From contig JASFBI010000084.1 in NCBI GenBank assembly GCA_030149595.1, forward strand, positions 1 through 7,406: DNA of 7,406 bases, in the 5' to 3' direction. Within the stretch, counting starts at the first letter, position 1. Each line of letters starts with the position of its first letter. A program made the position numbers and the translations under genes. A model generated the notes under the pieces. It was not told the origin of the DNA. It ran no database searches and saw only the letters and a list, made by a program, of their open reading frames with translations. The DNA is from Desulfobacterales bacterium. GTDB lineage: Bacteria; Desulfobacterota; Desulfobacteria; Desulfobacterales; DAOWNP01. Shown here piece after piece: positions 5,943 to 7,406 of the stretch.

Positions 5943-5969
5943 ATATCGGATGATATTCGAAATACTTTA
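5943..5969 (-). promoter_or_regulatory. sigma-28 (FliA) promoter of the flgM operon
   Basis: On the minus strand TAAA (5969 to 5966), then exactly 15 bases, then TCCGATAT (5950 to 5943). The consensus is TAAA-N15-GCCGATAA, so the -35 is exact, the spacing is exact and six of eight -10 bases match. The start would fall near 5936, only a few bases before the AAGGAG site, giving a very short leader. The rest of the gap to the Nudix gene (5970-6055) holds nothing I can call. Confidence 0.75.
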
Positions 5970-6055
5970 GGATTTATTATAGTACTTGAAGGAAAATTAT
6001 TAATTTCTGAAAATTTTAATAAAAGTACAAAAGTTATTTCCTTATCTGCTTTTGC

Positions 6056-6496
6056 TTAGACACTACTATAAGCTGTTTTATATATTCTGATAAAATTTTT
6101 ATGGGAAGAGAAGGGAATATCTGGTAAATCTGTAAGTGAAAAAAAAGCAGCATCAATGGAATCACTGCCGGCAGCCAACACTCCTTTGTGATTTTTTATT
6201 AAATAGCATAGAATTAAAACAGAATGATAAAAAGGGTTGTTTGCTTGTGTTACACCAATAAGAAGTTCAATTTTTCCACAAAGCCCTGTCTCTTCTTTAA
6301 GTTCTCTTAATATACTCTCTTCTGGAGTTTCTTCCAGTTCCATAAAACCGCCAGGAAGGCACCAGCTGCCTATATGCGGAGGGACGCCACGTTTTACAAG
6401 AAGCAACTTGCTTTGATTGTTTACAACAATAGCTGCACTTGCAGGGACCGGGTTTTCATAAATAGGGCAGTTGCATTTATTGCAGTAAAGCCGCAA
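6056..6496 (-). CDS. Nudix hydrolase (unbroken part, from TTG)
   Basis: 146 residues in the open frame from TTG at 6494-6496. The complete Nudix box GX5EX7REUXEEXGU runs from G50 to L72, including E56, R64-E65-L66, E68-E69 and G71, so the hydrolase should bind metal and cleave a nucleoside diphosphate-X substrate. The sequence before the box (LLLVKRG, then PHIGSWCLPGGF) is typical of the zinc-ribbon Nudix group, some of which act on NADH or ADP-ribose; the substrate cannot be read here. The start YCNKCNCPIYENP (4-16) is the second half of a zinc ribbon. Its first CxxC pair lies upstream in the same frame but has no start codon, so the TTG version is probably truncated (see 6497-6563). AAGGA lies only four bases before this TTG. 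It sits directly behind the aldolase gene and is probably cotranscribed. Confidence 0.85.
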   Translation of the reverse strand: MRLYCNKCNCPIYENPVPASAAIVVNNQSKLLLVKRGVPPHIGSWCLPGGFMELEETPEESILRELKEETGLCGKIELLIGVTQANNPFYHSVLILCYLIKNHKGVLAAGSDSIDAAFFSLTDLPDIPFSSHKNFIRIYKTAYSSV

Positions 6497-6563
6497 CCGT
6501 CCTTCTATGGTTTTTGTTATTAATTTATTTGCACAAAAATGGCAGAATTTTTTTTTGTGGCAT
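6497..6563 (-). other. frameshifted N-terminus of the Nudix gene at an A9 run
   Basis: On the minus strand the aldolase stop and an ATG overlap as TAATG (ATG at 6563 to 6561). From this ATG the frame reads MPQKK, enters nine A (6556 to 6548) and soon hits a TAA at 6527 to 6525. One frame over, the bases after the A run encode FCHFC-ANKLITKTIEGR joined without a stop to the Nudix frame. That supplies the missing CxxC pair of the zinc ribbon. With eight A in place of nine the gene would read continuously from the coupled ATG. The upstream in-frame stop for the Nudix frame is the aldolase stop itself, and no ATG, GTG or TTG lies between it and 6496. Homopolymer error, true mutation and slippage all remain possible. 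Confidence 0.75.
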
Positions 6564-7406
6564 TAGTCATCAAAATCTCCATCAGGTCCTTTATCTGAAA
6601 TAATGGATGCTGCACGTTTAATTATTTTTTCTTCTGTCCACATGGCAGAGTCTTCTATTTTTTCTATTTTTTGTTTTGGAGTAAAAGTATTTGAGTCTAA
6701 GATTTGTTCAATGACAATGGGTGCGGTATCTTGTGTGTTAAAGATATTTACAAGCATATTGTAAACAAATTCTTCAACTCCTTTTACCATTCTTTCTCTT
6801 ATTGCTTTGGGCTGTGCCAGTAAAATATTTTCAAATGGCAGGTTAAGTTTTTTATAGTTTCCACCAAAGATTTTATGGGAATTGGCGTAATTGGCCATTT
6901 GAGCCCATGCTTTTTCAGACATGCCTTTGTCACTTTCTTTTATAAAGTTTTTATTTTCATCCATAATGGCATTGCCGAAATCATTGACTTTTAATCCCCA
7001 TGCTATCATTTGAAGAGCTGTTGCAACATTAGCTTTGGTTGTTCTTGTTTCTGCTGCAATAGCTCTTAATCTATCAGAATTATTTCCTGATGTACCATGT
7101 TGAGCACCTGATACATTGTATTTAGCTATTGTGTCATGAATTTCTTTTGTTAATTCAACGGAAATACCCTGGCTGTTTTCTTCAATACCGTGTGTTGTTC
7201 CGTTGTTTAAAGCAATCCAGTCTGGGAAAATACTATGTGCATTTAATCCCTGTATTAAAAAAAGAGCCTCTTCTGGGGTGGACAGACCGGCTTTACCTTT
7301 AATTTCTCCAACTTCAGTTTCAAGGCCTGCCCATTTGGGAATAAGATGGTTTAACCGCATATTTGCAAGCAGGTTTTTGTCATCAGGCAGGTGGGAGGCA
7401 TCAATG
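6563..7406 (-). CDS. fba: class II fructose-bisphosphate aldolase, C-terminal part
   Basis: The frame is open to the right edge, so the N-terminus is missing; 280 codons are visible and the long-form family is about 430 residues. An internal ATG at 7358-7360 is not the start, because ..DASHLPDDKNLLAN upstream belongs to the conserved domain. Zinc and catalytic landmarks, counted from that internal Met: ETEVGE (14-19) with the metal-binding glutamate, histidine H57 in NNGTTHG, and H88 in SGAQHGTSG, the phosphate-loop region. NVATALQM (111-118) takes the place of the NIDTD loop of E. coli FbaA and looks more like the NVAT loop of the KbaY/GatY branch. It should cleave fructose 1,6-bisphosphate, or form it in gluconeogenesis, in the cytosol. 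The end is DGDFDD. The stop overlaps an ATG for the Nudix gene (TAATG), suggesting coupling. Confidence 0.88.
   Translation of the reverse strand, partial: IDASHLPDDKNLLANMRLNHLIPKWAGLETEVGEIKGKAGLSTPEEALFLIQGLNAHSIFPDWIALNNGTTHGIEENSQGISVELTKEIHDTIAKYNVSGAQHGTSGNNSDRLRAIAAETRTTKANVATALQMIAWGLKVNDFGNAIMDENKNFIKESDKGMSEKAWAQMANYANSHKIFGGNYKKLNLPFENILLAQPKAIRERMVKGVEEFVYNMLVNIFNTQDTAPIVIEQILDSNTFTPKQKIEKIEDSAMWTEEKIIKRAASIISDKGPDGDFDD

Noticed and set aside
5981..6030. Possible terminator after the Nudix gene
   Set aside because: Only a 6-base AGTACTT/AAGTAC pairing about 40 bases apart; no convincing stem or T run.

Overview
This is an AT-rich stretch (by eye about one third G+C) of a bacterial chromosome. 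It looks like a motile Gram-negative of the Desulfobacterota (former Deltaproteobacteria) type. Three things suggest this: the long-form class II aldolase, the delta-type HisF/HisH sequences, and a small flagellar locus with both sigma-54 and sigma-28 style promoters. The lineage is inferred from sequence recollection, not from a search.

Left part (1-1606, minus strand): the start of a 7TM-HD (PgpH/YqfF-like) membrane phosphodiesterase runs off the left edge, preceded by phoH. The phoH - 7TM-HD order is a widespread arrangement, usually followed by ybeY, which would lie outside the window. A 214-base AT-rich gap (1607-1820) separates phoH from the divergent plus-strand genes and holds candidate promoters for both directions.

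Middle (1821-4582, plus strand): a compact operon cvpA - mazG - hisH - hisF. Genes overlap or are 28 bases apart. mazG and hisH start with TTG and GTG. HisH and HisF form the two subunits of imidazole glycerol phosphate synthase and retain their catalytic residues. CvpA is a small membrane protein and MazG a nucleotide pyrophosphohydrolase.

Right-centre (4681-5969, minus strand): a flagellar regulatory locus. A sigma-28-like promoter (TAAA-N15-TCCGATAT) drives a 73-residue unknown protein and flgM, the anti-sigma-28 factor, which suggests autoregulation. A 19-bp perfect inverted repeat follows flgM. Next comes a textbook sigma-54 -24/-12 element (TGGCAC-N5-TTGCG) in front of a 150-residue unknown protein ending in RGDYI. 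That gene converges on hisF, and a 12-bp perfect hairpin covers its stop codon.

Right (6056-7406, minus strand): a class II fructose-bisphosphate aldolase, cut at the right edge, is followed directly by a Nudix hydrolase. The N-terminal zinc ribbon of the Nudix protein is split from a perfectly placed ATG (TAATG, touching the aldolase stop) by one base in a run of nine A. This is either a sequence error, a recent frameshift or transcriptional slippage.

I saw no tRNA, rRNA, CRISPR array, insertion sequence or phage gene. No intergenic stretch exceeds 300 bases. The most rewarding parts are the two-sigma-factor flagellar locus with its two unknown proteins and the A9 frameshift in the Nudix gene.
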